From Paracoccus sulfuroxidans (GTDB lineage: Bacteria; Pseudomonadota; Alphaproteobacteria; Rhodobacterales; Rhodobacteraceae), in NCBI RefSeq assembly GCF_007830335.1, contig NZ_VLKU01000011.1, positions 62,001 through 126,000 of the forward strand: a DNA stretch of 64,000 nt, in the 5' to 3' direction. Below the pieces are notes generated by a model that was not told the DNA's origin, did no database searches, and saw nothing but the letters and a program-made list of their open reading frames with translations. The translations under genes were made by a program, and so were the position numbers. How positions within the stretch are numbered: position 1 is the first letter of the stretch; each line of letters begins with the position of its first letter. Shown here piece after piece: positions 26,099 through 34,137 of this stretch.

Positions 26099-27291
26099 TT
26101 CGCCAGGGACCAGCTGAGCGATTCCAGCAGCGCCTCTCCCTCCAGGGTCGAGTTCGTCTGCAGGATGGCGCGCAGCCCTTCGGCCCCCAGCGGGCGGCCG
26201 TGCATATCCTCGCATTCCGTCATTCCGTCCGAGGCGATCAGCAGACGGTCCCCGGGCTCCAGCGCCAATGCGATCTCATCGAATTTCGCCTCCTGAAAGG
26301 TGCCAATCGGCAATCCACCCTCGCCGATGTCCTGAAAACTGCCGTTGGCGCGCTGCAGGATCGGGTAGGGGTGACCTGCCTGCACCAGCCGCATCTGGCC
26401 GCTGGTGAAGTCGAAATCGCAATAGACCATGGTGAAATAGGAATCGGTGCGCAGGTCATTCAGCATCAGGTGGTTCAGCTGGCGCGCGACCTCGGACGGC
26501 GTGCGCGCGTCATAAAGCCCCAGATCCGTCATCCTCAGCGCGATATTGTGGTTCGTGGCCCCCGAAAGCAGAGTCGAGAGCCGCGCGCACAGAAGCGCCG
26601 CCGCGACGCCATGGCCTGAGACATCCAGCGCAAACACGCCGCATCTTCGCGCATTGATCGGGAAGAAGCCGACCAGATCGCCGCCGATATGGCCCGCCTG
26701 ACGCATCAGCAGAGTGATGGTGAAATCCCCGAATCGCCCTTGTTGTTCGCGGATCAGGCTGTCCTGCAGCCTGCGCGCCTCGTGCATGTCATGGTCGATG
26801 GCCGCCTGCGCCTCGCGCAGTTGCGCCAGCGTCTGGCTAAGCTGCCGGTTGGCCTGACGAAGAGTCTCTTCCATCTCAAGGATCCGCTCACCTGCGCTGA
26901 GACGCGCCAGAAGTTCAGACCCCGAGACGGGTTTCGTCAGAAAGTCATCCGCGCCCGATTGCAGGCCGCGCGCGATGTCATTCTTGTCGCTGCGCGAGGT
27001 CAGCAGCACGAAATAGCCATAGCGGTCGCGCTGCATCTCGCGGAAGCGGCGGCAGAATTCCGGCCCCGTGCAGCCTGACATCAGCCAGTCGGAAATGACG
27101 ATATCGGGCGTGTTCCGGGCGCAGAACTCCAGCGCCTCTTCGCCCGAGGCTGCCTCGGCCACCTCATAGCCCGCGCGGACCAGTTGAATCGCTAGGGTCC
27201 GGCGCTGCGCCCGGCTGTCGTCCACGATCAGCACCAGCCGATTGCGGGGCTGGTTCAAGGGCGTGACGGAAGGGGGCGCGGGCTTTTTCAT
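26023..27291 (-). CDS. Response regulator with SpoIIE/PP2C phosphatase output
   Basis: Cytoplasmic protein of 422 residues: receiver domain (acidic pair in LIVDDS, phospho-acceptor Asp68 in DIVISDWLMSG, Lys in DDFLTKPVS), a coiled-coil linker at about 135-175 (EMEETLRQANRQLSQTLAQLREAQ), and a PP2C-type phosphatase domain with FALDVSGHGVAAALL, AGHPYPIL and LLIASDGMTECED holding metal-binding Asp residues. Such RsbU/RssB-like proteins dephosphorylate an anti-sigma antagonist or other Ser-phosphoprotein. A small Hpt protein is encoded divergently and may feed phosphate to or from this receiver (inference). Confidence 0.93.
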   Translation of the reverse strand: MKKPAPPSVTPLNQPRNRLVLIVDDSRAQRRTLAIQLVRAGYEVAEAASGEEALEFCARNTPDIVISDWLMSGCTGPEFCRRFREMQRDRYGYFVLLTSRSDKNDIARGLQSGADDFLTKPVSGSELLARLSAGERILEMEETLRQANRQLSQTLAQLREAQAAIDHDMHEARRLQDSLIREQQGRFGDFTITLLMRQAGHIGGDLVGFFPINARRCGVFALDVSGHGVAAALLCARLSTLLSGATNHNIALRMTDLGLYDARTPSEVARQLNHLMLNDLRTDSYFTMVYCDFDFTSGQMRLVQAGHPYPILQRANGSFQDIGEGGLPIGTFQEAKFDEIALALEPGDRLLIASDGMTECEDMHGRPLGAEGLRAILQTNSTLEGEALLESLSWSLANYSGGRRNDDISAVLIERRPAAPPP

Positions 27292-27406
27292 GCGCCCGTT
27301 CTAGTCGATGAGGTTTTATAGAAGCTTAATCGCGACAATTTTCGTGGTTTCGCGACAGGGGCTTACGATTCGGGATATGCTGCCCGGAATTCTGCTGGAG
27401 GCCGAA

Positions 27407-27757
27407 ATGATCGATTGGGCGCGCATCGTCGAGCTGCGCGACGAGGTCGGCGAGGAGGAGTTCTCGCCGCTGCTGGAGCTTTTCCTCGATGAGATCGAAT
27501 CCGTCATCATGCGGTTGCCCCATAATGACGCCGATAGGATGTGGCGGGACCTGCATTTCCTGAAAGGATGCGCCAGAAATCTGGGCTTCCGCTCGCTGGG
27601 TTGCCTCTGCGAGGCGGGCGAGCGGCAATGCGCGCGCAACCCCTTGGCGGGGCTGCGCATTGCCGATGTGCTTAGCTGCTATGCGGAATCAAAGCTGCTG
27701 CTGATGCGTGACCTGTCGCGCCACGACCTAAGCCAGCCGCAGGCAAGGCCCGCCTAG
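27407..27757 (+). CDS. Hpt domain protein
   Basis: Protein of 116 residues that is a single histidine phosphotransfer domain: helices with LLELFLDEIESVIMRL and the active-site motif DLHFLKGCARNLGF, His50 being the likely phospho-acceptor. ATG 27407 follows GGAGG at six bases, so longer upstream readings are rejected. It is divergent from the receiver-phosphatase gene, 115 bases apart, and the pair probably form part of one phosphorelay; no hybrid kinase is in the window. Confidence 0.85.
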   Translation: MIDWARIVELRDEVGEEEFSPLLELFLDEIESVIMRLPHNDADRMWRDLHFLKGCARNLGFRSLGCLCEAGERQCARNPLAGLRIADVLSCYAESKLLLMRDLSRHDLSQPQARPA

Positions 27758-27764
27758 GCGGGCC
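27747..27764. terminator. Perfect palindrome across the Hpt stop codon
   Basis: GGCCCGCC-TA-GGCGGGCC is an 18-base perfect palindrome whose centre is the TAG stop of the Hpt gene. The convergent ilvA gene ends six bases further on. It may end both transcripts, but there is no T-tract. Confidence 0.35.
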
Positions 27765-27769
27765 CGCCG

Positions 27770-29005
27770 TCAGATCAGGAACTCCGACAGGATCGGGTCC
27801 AGCGTGATGTCGCGGTAACCAAGACCTGCCGCGTCCAGCCGAGCGCAGAGCGACTGGATGTTCGCGGGCGAGGTGGTCTCGATCCCGATCAGCACGGTGC
27901 CGAAATTGCGGGCCGATTTCTTCAGATACTCGAAGCGCGAGATGTCGTCCTCGGGTCCCAGCAGTTCCAGAAAATCCCTCAGCGCGCCGGGGCGCTGCGG
28001 CATCCGCAGGATGAAATAGCGCTTCAACCCCGAGAAACGCTGCGCGCGCTCCTTGACCTCGGGCAGGCGCTCGAAGTCGAAATTGCCGCCCGAGCAGACG
28101 CAGACGATGCGCTTGCCGCGAAGGTCCGGCAGATCCTGCAGCACGTCGATCGACAGTGCGCCTGCGGGCTCCAGCACGATGCCCTCGACGTTCAGCATGT
28201 CTAGCATCGTGGCGCAGATCCGGTCCTCGGGGGCCAGATGCACCTGCTGCGGCAGGAAGCGCTTCAGGGCTGCGAAGGGCAGGTCACCGATGCGGGCGAC
28301 CGCCGCGCCATCGACGAAATTGTCGACGGCAGGCAGGCTGACCTGCTGGCCTTGCTCAAGCGCGGCGCGCAGGCTGGCGCCGCCGTCCGGTTCAGCGAAT
28401 TCGGCGCGGGTGTCGGGGGCGAGTTCAGAAAACAGCGTGGTGATGCCTGCGGCGAGACCGCCACCGCCGACCGGCAGGATGATCAGGTCGGGCGCACCGC
28501 CCAGCTGCTCCAGAATCTCAAGCCCGACGGTGGCCTGACCCTCGATGATGTCAGGATCATCGAAGGGCGACAGGAACGTCGCGCCCGTGCTGGCGGCAAA
28601 TTCCTGCGCGGCGGCAAGGGTCTGGTCGAAATAGTCGCCCTTCAGCACGATCTCGATGGCGTCGCCGCCGAAGATGCGGGTCTTGTCGATCTTTTGCCGG
28701 GGCGTGGTGACCGGCATGAAGATCGTGCCGCGCGCGCCGAAATGGCGGCAGGCATAGGCCATGCCCTGCGCATGGTTCCCGGCGCTGGCGCAGACGAAAT
28801 GCCCGCCCTCGGCCCCCAGCTTGCGCATGGCGTTGAAGGCGCCGCGTAGCTTGTAGCTGCGCACGGGCGTCAGATCCTCGCGTTTCAGCCAGATTTCGGC
28901 GCCATAACGCGCCGAAAGGTGGTCGTTCTTCTGCAGCGGGGTCGGCTCGAAGAGGTCGCGCAGCGCGATCCCTGCCTGGCGGACAGAGTCGGTGAAATTT
29001 TTCAT
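27770..29005 (-). CDS. ilvA: Threonine ammonia-lyase
   Basis: PLP enzyme of 411 residues that deaminates threonine to 2-oxobutanoate, the first step of isoleucine synthesis. The PLP lysine is Lys52 in RSYKLRGAFN, the phosphate loop is VGGGGLAAG, and CASAGNHAQG and EPAGALSID are conserved. A short C-terminal ACT-like regulatory domain follows (RYFILRMPQRPGALRDFLELL), one copy, as in the shorter bacterial IlvA class. Feedback control by isoleucine is expected from the family. Confidence 0.93.
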   Translation of the reverse strand: MKNFTDSVRQAGIALRDLFEPTPLQKNDHLSARYGAEIWLKREDLTPVRSYKLRGAFNAMRKLGAEGGHFVCASAGNHAQGMAYACRHFGARGTIFMPVTTPRQKIDKTRIFGGDAIEIVLKGDYFDQTLAAAQEFAASTGATFLSPFDDPDIIEGQATVGLEILEQLGGAPDLIILPVGGGGLAAGITTLFSELAPDTRAEFAEPDGGASLRAALEQGQQVSLPAVDNFVDGAAVARIGDLPFAALKRFLPQQVHLAPEDRICATMLDMLNVEGIVLEPAGALSIDVLQDLPDLRGKRIVCVCSGGNFDFERLPEVKERAQRFSGLKRYFILRMPQRPGALRDFLELLGPEDDISRFEYLKKSARNFGTVLIGIETTSPANIQSLCARLDAAGLGYRDITLDPILSEFLI

Positions 29006-29057
29006 AGCCCGGATGTGCCGCCAAACTTGGGCGGACGCAACGGATTTATGCCGCGCC

Positions 29058-29807
29058 TCAGCCCAGAGAACGACCCTGCACGAAATACCCCTGCAAGGTG
29101 GTCAGTACCGAAAGCGAGATCATCGCCACCAGGCCATCCACCACCGTCGCGATCAGCCCAATGGTCAGCGGTTCACTGTCGGGCATGGCAATCAAGCCCT
29201 GGATGACGAGATAGCTCATCAAATGACGGGCGAGGATGCAGATGAAGGCCAGCAGCACAAAGACCCCCAAGTGGTTTTTTGTCGCCTGCCATGCGCGTGC
29301 GAGCGGGTCGTGCTCGCCCAGGGCTGCTCCGGGAAGACCTGCCCCCAGCCGCAGCGCGATCACCGTGACACCCACCGAAAGCAGGAACAGCAGGATCCTG
29401 CCCGGCGGAGAGGCCATGTTCACCGAAAATGCCAGCAGGAAAAGAACTGGCCCCAGGATCAGAAGCAGCAGCAGACTGATCAGGATGGAATATCCCAGAT
29501 AGGCCAGCATCCTGCCCGGCATGATGCGCGGCAGCAGGCGGGGAGGCTCGTTCAGCAGGACGAAGCGGTGCCAGCCGACGGCGACCCAAAGCAGGCTTGC
29601 GAGTGTCAGCAGCGCCGACAGGATCAGCAGGCCCGGGCTTGGTGCAGCGGCATAGGGATCCGGTGCGAATTTCGCATTGATAAATTTGATCCGCAGGGTG
29701 TTGCTGAGCACCAGAAGCAGCGCGGGCAGGGCGGCGATGGTCAGAAACGCGCGCCAGTTTCGCAGCAACAGGCTGCAGGAATGTCTGATGATTTGGTAAG
29801 CAAGCAC
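29058..29807 (-). CDS. Hypothetical membrane protein, six helices
   Basis: Protein of 249 residues with about six hydrophobic segments, the first around AFLTIAALPALLLVLS and the third around SILISLLLLLILGPVLFLLAF. Between helices 4 and 5 is LGEHDPLARAWQATKNH, a motif I have seen in uncharacterised rhodobacterial membrane proteins. The start is GTG 29807 with GGAG six bases upstream. Function unknown. It lies between ilvA (same strand) and argG (divergent). Confidence 0.75.
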   Translation of the reverse strand: MLAYQIIRHSCSLLLRNWRAFLTIAALPALLLVLSNTLRIKFINAKFAPDPYAAAPSPGLLILSALLTLASLLWVAVGWHRFVLLNEPPRLLPRIMPGRMLAYLGYSILISLLLLLILGPVLFLLAFSVNMASPPGRILLFLLSVGVTVIALRLGAGLPGAALGEHDPLARAWQATKNHLGVFVLLAFICILARHLMSYLVIQGLIAMPDSEPLTIGLIATVVDGLVAMISLSVLTTLQGYFVQGRSLG

Positions 29808-29908
29808 TGTGATCTCCGATTTTGGCCCGGGACGGGGATATTCTGCGCATCCCCTTGTGACAATGTGCGAATGGGCTTATTCCAGCCGAAATTCGAAAGG
29901 GTATCCGC

Positions 29909-31135
29909 ATGTCCGACGCGCCGAAAAAAGTCGTCCTTGCCTATTCTGGCGGGCTCGACACCTCGATCATCCTGAAATGGCTGCAGACCGAATACGGCTG
30001 CGAGGTCGTCACCTTTACCGCCGACCTTGGTCAGGGCGAGGAACTGGAACCGGCCCGCCAAAAGGCCGAGCTTCTGGGCATCGCGCCCGAGAACATCCAT
30101 ATCGAGGATCTGCGCGAGGAATTCGTCCGCGATTTCGTCTTCCCGATGTTCCGCGCCAATGCGGTCTATGAGGGCGAGTATCTGCTGGGTACCTCGATTG
30201 CGCGCCCGCTGATCTCGAAGCGTCTGGTCGAGATCGCCAAGGCCAGCGGTGCCGATGCCGTGGCGCATGGCGCGACCGGCAAGGGCAACGATCAGGTCCG
30301 GTTCGAGCTTTCGGCCTATGCGCTTGATCCCTCGATCAAGGTGATCGCGCCCTGGCGGGAATGGGACCTGACCTCGCGCACCAAGCTGATCGAGTTCGCC
30401 GAGCAGAACCAGATCCCGATTGCCAAGGACAAGCGCGGCGAGGCTCCGTTCAGCGTCGATGCGAACCTGCTGCACACCTCGTCCGAGGGCAAGGCGCTGG
30501 AAAACCCGGCCGAGGAAGCGCCCGACTACGTCTATCAGCGCACCGTCAGCCCCGAGGAAGCGCCCGACACCCCCGAATATATCGAAGTCACCTTCGAGCG
30601 GGGCGATGCGACGGCAATCAACGGTCAGGCGATGTCGCCCGCGACCATCCTGACGCAGCTGAACGAATATGGCCGCAAGCACGGCATCGGCCGTTTGGAC
30701 TTCGTGGAAAACCGTTTCGTCGGCATGAAGTCGCGCGGCATTTATGAAACCCCCGGCGGCACCATTCTGCTGGCCGCCCATCGCGGGATCGAGCAGATCA
30801 CGCTGGACAGCGGCGCGGGCCACCTCAAGGACAGCCTGATGCCCCGCTATGCCGAGCTGATCTACAACGGCTTCTGGTTCAGCCCCGAGCGCGAGATGCT
30901 GCAGGCCCTGATCGACAAGAGCCAGGAGCATGTGACCGGCACCGTTCGCCTGAAGCTCTACAAGGGCAGCGTGAACACGGTTGGCCGCTGGTCGGACCAC
31001 TCGCTTTACAGCGAAAAGCACGTGACCTTCGAAGAGGATGCGGGCGCCTATGACCAGAAGGACGCGGCGGGCTTTATCAAGCTGAACGCGCTGCGCCTGA
31101 AACTGATCGGCAACCGCAACGCGCGCGTCAAGTAA
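29909..31135 (+). CDS. argG: Argininosuccinate synthase
   Basis: Protein of 408 residues that joins citrulline and aspartate with ATP to form argininosuccinate in arginine synthesis. The ATP pyrophosphatase loop is AYSGGLDTS at residues 11-19; [14 protein letters not shown] and NGFWFSPER are also diagnostic. A possible promoter is TTGTGA at 29855-29860 with TATTCC 17 bases downstream, a weak match. A textbook terminator follows at 31161-31192. Confidence 0.97.
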   Translation: MSDAPKKVVLAYSGGLDTSIILKWLQTEYGCEVVTFTADLGQGEELEPARQKAELLGIAPENIHIEDLREEFVRDFVFPMFRANAVYEGEYLLGTSIARPLISKRLVEIAKASGADAVAHGATGKGNDQVRFELSAYALDPSIKVIAPWREWDLTSRTKLIEFAEQNQIPIAKDKRGEAPFSVDANLLHTSSEGKALENPAEEAPDYVYQRTVSPEEAPDTPEYIEVTFERGDATAINGQAMSPATILTQLNEYGRKHGIGRLDFVENRFVGMKSRGIYETPGGTILLAAHRGIEQITLDSGAGHLKDSLMPRYAELIYNGFWFSPEREMLQALIDKSQEHVTGTVRLKLYKGSVNTVGRWSDHSLYSEKHVTFEEDAGAYDQKDAAGFIKLNALRLKLIGNRNARVK

Positions 31136-31160
31136 GCCGCCGCTCTGCCCACCCATCCGA

Positions 31161-31192
31161 ATGGCCGCAGGTTCCAGCCTGCGGCCATTTTT
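31161..31192 (+). terminator. Rho-independent terminator of argG
   Basis: ATGGCCGCAGG (31161-31171) pairs perfectly with CCTGCGGCCAT (31178-31188) over a TTCCAG loop, followed by a run of T. Confidence 0.9.
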
Positions 31193-31260
31193 CATGGAAC
31201 AAGCCCCGCGCCCGGCGGTTAAACTCGCATCATGACGCTTGCGCAGGGAGGGCTCAGGCC

Positions 31261-31740
31261 ATGGCCATCGCCAAGAACACGATCTGCCTCTGGTTCAACA
31301 CCGAGGCCGAGGAAGCTGCGCGCTTCTATGCAAAGACATTCCCCGACAGTCAGGTGCGTGCGGTCCACAAGGCCCCCGCAGATTACCCCTCGGGCAAGGC
31401 GGGTGACGTGCTGACCGTCGATTTCACCGTCTGCGGCATCCCCTGTATCGGGCTGAACGGCGGCACGGCCTTCGCCCCGGATGAGGCCTTCTCGTTCCAG
31501 ATCGCCACCGACGATCAGAAGGAAACCGACCGCTACTGGAACGCCATCGTCGGCAATGGCGGCAAGGAAAGCGCCTGCGGCTGGTGCAAGGACAAATGGG
31601 GCATCTCGTGGCAGATCACGCCGCGCACCCTGACCGAGGCCATGGCCGCCGGCGGGGATGAGGCGCGGCGCGCCTTCATCGCCATGATGGACATGGGCAA
31701 GATAGACGTCTCCGTCATTGACGCCGCGCGCCGGGGCTAA
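31261..31740 (+). CDS. VOC family protein (PhnB-like)
   Basis: Protein of 159 residues of the vicinal oxygen chelate superfamily, PhnB / 3-demethylubiquinone-methyltransferase-like type: LWFNTEAEEAARFYAKTFPDS, VDFTVCGIPCIGLNGG, FSFQIATDDQKETDRYW and GWCKDKWGISWQITP. The exact reaction is unknown for this subgroup. ATG 31261 follows GGGAGG. Neighbours are unrelated in function. Confidence 0.88.
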   Translation: MAIAKNTICLWFNTEAEEAARFYAKTFPDSQVRAVHKAPADYPSGKAGDVLTVDFTVCGIPCIGLNGGTAFAPDEAFSFQIATDDQKETDRYWNAIVGNGGKESACGWCKDKWGISWQITPRTLTEAMAAGGDEARRAFIAMMDMGKIDVSVIDAARRG

Positions 31741-31745
31741 GGCCG

Positions 31746-32117
31746 CTAGACGCGATCACGCTCGTATTGCGCGGCGCCGGGAATGGGGGGCAGCCAATCC
31801 GGGCGGCGAATGGTCCAAAGCTCGTATTGCGGCACCGGCTGGTCGGGGCCATCCAGAATGCCCAGATGCACGTCGGCCTCGTCACCGCTCAGGGCATAGA
31901 CCGATGAGCCGCAGCGCGGACAGAAATGCCGCCGCTGATATTCGGCGGTCTCGCCGGTGACGGTCACGGCCTCTTGTGGAAAGATCGCGGCGGCATAGAC
32001 CAGCGCGCCGTGATGTTTGCGGCAGTCAAGACAGTGGCAGGCGCCGACGCGCAGGGGCGCGCCCCTCGCCTCAAGCCGCACGGCCCCACAGAGGCACCTT
32101 CCGGTCAGCAGAGTCAT
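31746..32117 (-). CDS. GFA family protein
   Basis: Protein of 123 residues of the glutathione-dependent formaldehyde-activating enzyme/centromere protein V fold. Zinc-binding Cys clusters are in CLCGAVRLEA, CHCLDCRKHHG and FCPRCGSSVY. Family members are mostly uncharacterised. ATG 32117 follows GGGAGG. It is convergent with the VOC gene, ending six bases away. Confidence 0.9.
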   Translation of the reverse strand: MTLLTGRCLCGAVRLEARGAPLRVGACHCLDCRKHHGALVYAAAIFPQEAVTVTGETAEYQRRHFCPRCGSSVYALSGDEADVHLGILDGPDQPVPQYELWTIRRPDWLPPIPGAAQYERDRV

Positions 32118-32209
32118 CGCGAACCTCCCATGCTTCTGCGGCGAAAGCGCGCGGCGCTTCCCATTCCCCGCCCCTTGGTTGACTATGGGCCGAACATGAA
32201 AGGCCCGCC

Positions 32210-32746
32210 ATGACCGAAACCGCCCATATCGCCATCGTGACCGTATCCGACCGTGCCCATCGCGGCGAATATGAGGACAAGGGCGGTCCCGGAGCCGAGG
32301 ACTGGCTGCGCGCGACCATCACCTCGCCCATCCGCATCACCCGCCTGATCGTCCCCGACGGGCGCGAAGGCGTGGCCGAGACCCTGCGCGATCTGTGCGA
32401 CAGCGAAGGTGCCGACCTGATCCTTGTGACCGGCGGCACCGGCCCCGCGCCCCGCGATCTCACGCCCGAGGCGGTGGCCGATGTGGCCCATCGCGAATAC
32501 CCCGGCTTTGGTGAGGAAATGCGCCGCGCCAGCCTGCGCGAGGTGCCAACCGCGATCCTGTCACGCCAGACGGCGGTCAGCCGGGGCAAGACGCTGATCA
32601 TCACCATCCCCGGCAAGCCCTCGGCCATCGCGACCTGCATGGACGCGGTCTTTGCTGCCGTGCCCTATTGCCTCGACCTGCTGGGTGCTGCGCGGATCGA
32701 GACCGACCCCGCCCGCATCAAGGCGTTTCGTCCGAAGGGCGCATGA
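32210..32746 (+). CDS. mogA: Molybdopterin adenylyltransferase, MogA-type
   Basis: Protein of 178 residues of the MoaB/Mog family: IAIVTVSDRAHRGEYEDKGGP, LILVTGGTGPAPRDLTPEA and IITIPGKPSAIATCMDAVF. MogA adenylylates molybdopterin before molybdenum insertion; the length and the RAHRGEYEDKGGPG start favour MogA over MoaB. It stands away from other molybdenum cofactor genes. The last 29 bases overlap the convergent frcK gene. Confidence 0.85.
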   Translation: MTETAHIAIVTVSDRAHRGEYEDKGGPGAEDWLRATITSPIRITRLIVPDGREGVAETLRDLCDSEGADLILVTGGTGPAPRDLTPEAVADVAHREYPGFGEEMRRASLREVPTAILSRQTAVSRGKTLIITIPGKPSAIATCMDAVFAAVPYCLDLLGAARIETDPARIKAFRPKGA

Positions 32747-33320
32747 TCAGATTGGCGGGCAGCGATTGCTCCAACACCAGCCGGGCATTCGCCAGATCAT
32801 TCTCCAGATGAGCGCCGATCTCTTCAGGCGAACAGTCAAAGCCCTGCCAGCGCAGGGTCAACCGGCGCTCCAGCTCCTCGACCGGCTCGACCAGCATGAT
32901 GGACAGATCCCACATCTCTGCCAGCTCTCGCCAGGGCGCGCGGTCCAGCAGCAGGTAATTCCCTTCAACGACGACCAGCCCGTCGCCCGCGCCCACCCGG
33001 CCCGCGCCCGCAATGGCCAGCTCGCGGCTGCGGTCAAAGACGGGATAATAGACCTCCTTTCCCGCCTTCAGACGCCGGATCATGGCGACGAACCCATCGG
33101 CATCGAAGGTCTGCGGCGCGCCCTTGATGTCACGCAGCCCGGCAGGGATCAGCAGGCTGTCATCCAGATGAAACCCGTCCATCGGCACCAGAACCGCGCC
33201 GGGCAGTTCCACCACCATCCGCGCCGCCAGCGTCGACTTGCCGACCCCGGGAGGACCCGCAACCGCCACCAGCCTGCGCCCGGGCCCAAGCGCCGCAATC
33301 CGCGCCAGTGCTTCTTTCAT
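32718..33320 (-). CDS. frcK: P-loop kinase-like protein, FrcK-like
   Basis: Protein of 200 residues of the nucleoside/pantothenate-like kinase superfamily with Walker A GPPGVGKST at about residue 22, an acidic pocket MDGFHLDDSLL, VVEGNYLLL, and a lid with RWQGFDCSPEE. It closes an frcB-C-A-K order as in Sinorhizobium (from memory), where frcK is required for fructose use but its exact phosphoryl acceptor is not known to me. ATG 33320 follows AGGA; TTG 33326 is possible. That AGGA belongs to the repeat at 33322-33365. Confidence 0.82.
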   Translation of the reverse strand: MKEALARIAALGPGRRLVAVAGPPGVGKSTLAARMVVELPGAVLVPMDGFHLDDSLLIPAGLRDIKGAPQTFDADGFVAMIRRLKAGKEVYYPVFDRSRELAIAGAGRVGAGDGLVVVEGNYLLLDRAPWRELAEMWDLSIMLVEPVEELERRLTLRWQGFDCSPEEIGAHLENDLANARLVLEQSLPANLIMRPSDETP

Positions 33321-33321
33321 G

Positions 33322-33365
33322 CCCAAATATCCTGGGGGCGCCCGAAGGGCGGGGGCAAAGCCCCC
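33322..33365 (+). repeat. Dispersed two-hairpin repeat, copy 1
   Basis: CCCAAATATCCTGGGGG is followed by a CGCCC-GAA-GGGCG hairpin and a GGGGGC-AAA-GCCCCC hairpin. The same layout recurs at 50571-50619. It lies between frcA and frcK, directly against the frcK start codon, and on the minus strand its conserved end supplies AGGATATTTGGGC before that ATG. Confidence 0.75.
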
Positions 33366-33366
33366 C

Positions 33367-34137
33367 TCATGCCGCGATCTCGGGCATTCGCGCGCCGGTC
33401 ATATAGGCCACCGCATCCGACATCGAATGCTCCTTCGGATTGATGACCGCCAGCCGCCGCCCCAGCCGGTGAATATGCACCCGGTCCGCAACCTCGAACA
33501 CATGCGGCATATTGTGCGAGATCAGGACGATCGGAATGCCCCTGCCGCGCACGTCCTGGATCAGATCCAGCACGCGGCGCGATTCCTTGACGCCAAGCGC
33601 CGCCGTCGGCTCGTCCAGAATGATGACGCGGCTGCCGAAGGCCGCGGCGCGGGCCACGGCCACGCCCTGACGCTGTCCGCCCGACAGCGTCTCGACGGGC
33701 TGGGTGATGTTCTGAATGGTCATCAGCCCCAGCTCCGACAGCTTTTGGCGGGCGAACTTGTTCATTGCGGGCTTGTCCAGCAGCCCCAGCCAATCCCCCA
33801 GAACGCCCTTGCGACGCAGCTCGCGGCCCATGAACATATTGTCGGCAATCGACAGCGCCGGGGACAGCGCCAGCGTCTGATAGACCGTCTCGATGCCCGC
33901 GCGGCGGGCCTCCAGCGGGCTTGCAAACTGGACCGGCTTGCCATCCAGCGTGATCTCGCCCTCATCGGGGCGGACCGCGCCCGACAGCGCCTTGATCAGG
34001 CTCGACTTGCCCGCGCCATTGTCGCCGATGACGGCCAGAATCTCGCCGGGGTACAGGTCGAAATCGGCGTGATCCAGCGCGGTCACGCGGCCATAGCGCT
34101 TGACCAGCCCGCGTGCGGAAAGAAGCGGCTCGCTCAT
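33367..34137 (-). CDS. frcA: Sugar ABC transporter ATP-binding protein, FrcA-like
   Basis: Cytoplasmic ATPase of 256 residues, a single-domain CUT2-type unit: Walker A GDNGAGKS at 38-45, signature LSGGQRQGVAVARAA, Walker B VIILDEPTAAL and switch His in ISHNMPHVFEVADRV. It powers the FrcC permease. The true ATG 34137 overlaps the permease stop (ATGA); 25 additional upstream codons are not conserved-looking. Most CUT2 ATPases are double-domain; the short single form matches frc systems. Confidence 0.9.
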   Translation of the reverse strand: MSEPLLSARGLVKRYGRVTALDHADFDLYPGEILAVIGDNGAGKSSLIKALSGAVRPDEGEITLDGKPVQFASPLEARRAGIETVYQTLALSPALSIADNMFMGRELRRKGVLGDWLGLLDKPAMNKFARQKLSELGLMTIQNITQPVETLSGGQRQGVAVARAAAFGSRVIILDEPTAALGVKESRRVLDLIQDVRGRGIPIVLISHNMPHVFEVADRVHIHRLGRRLAVINPKEHSMSDAVAYMTGARMPEIAA

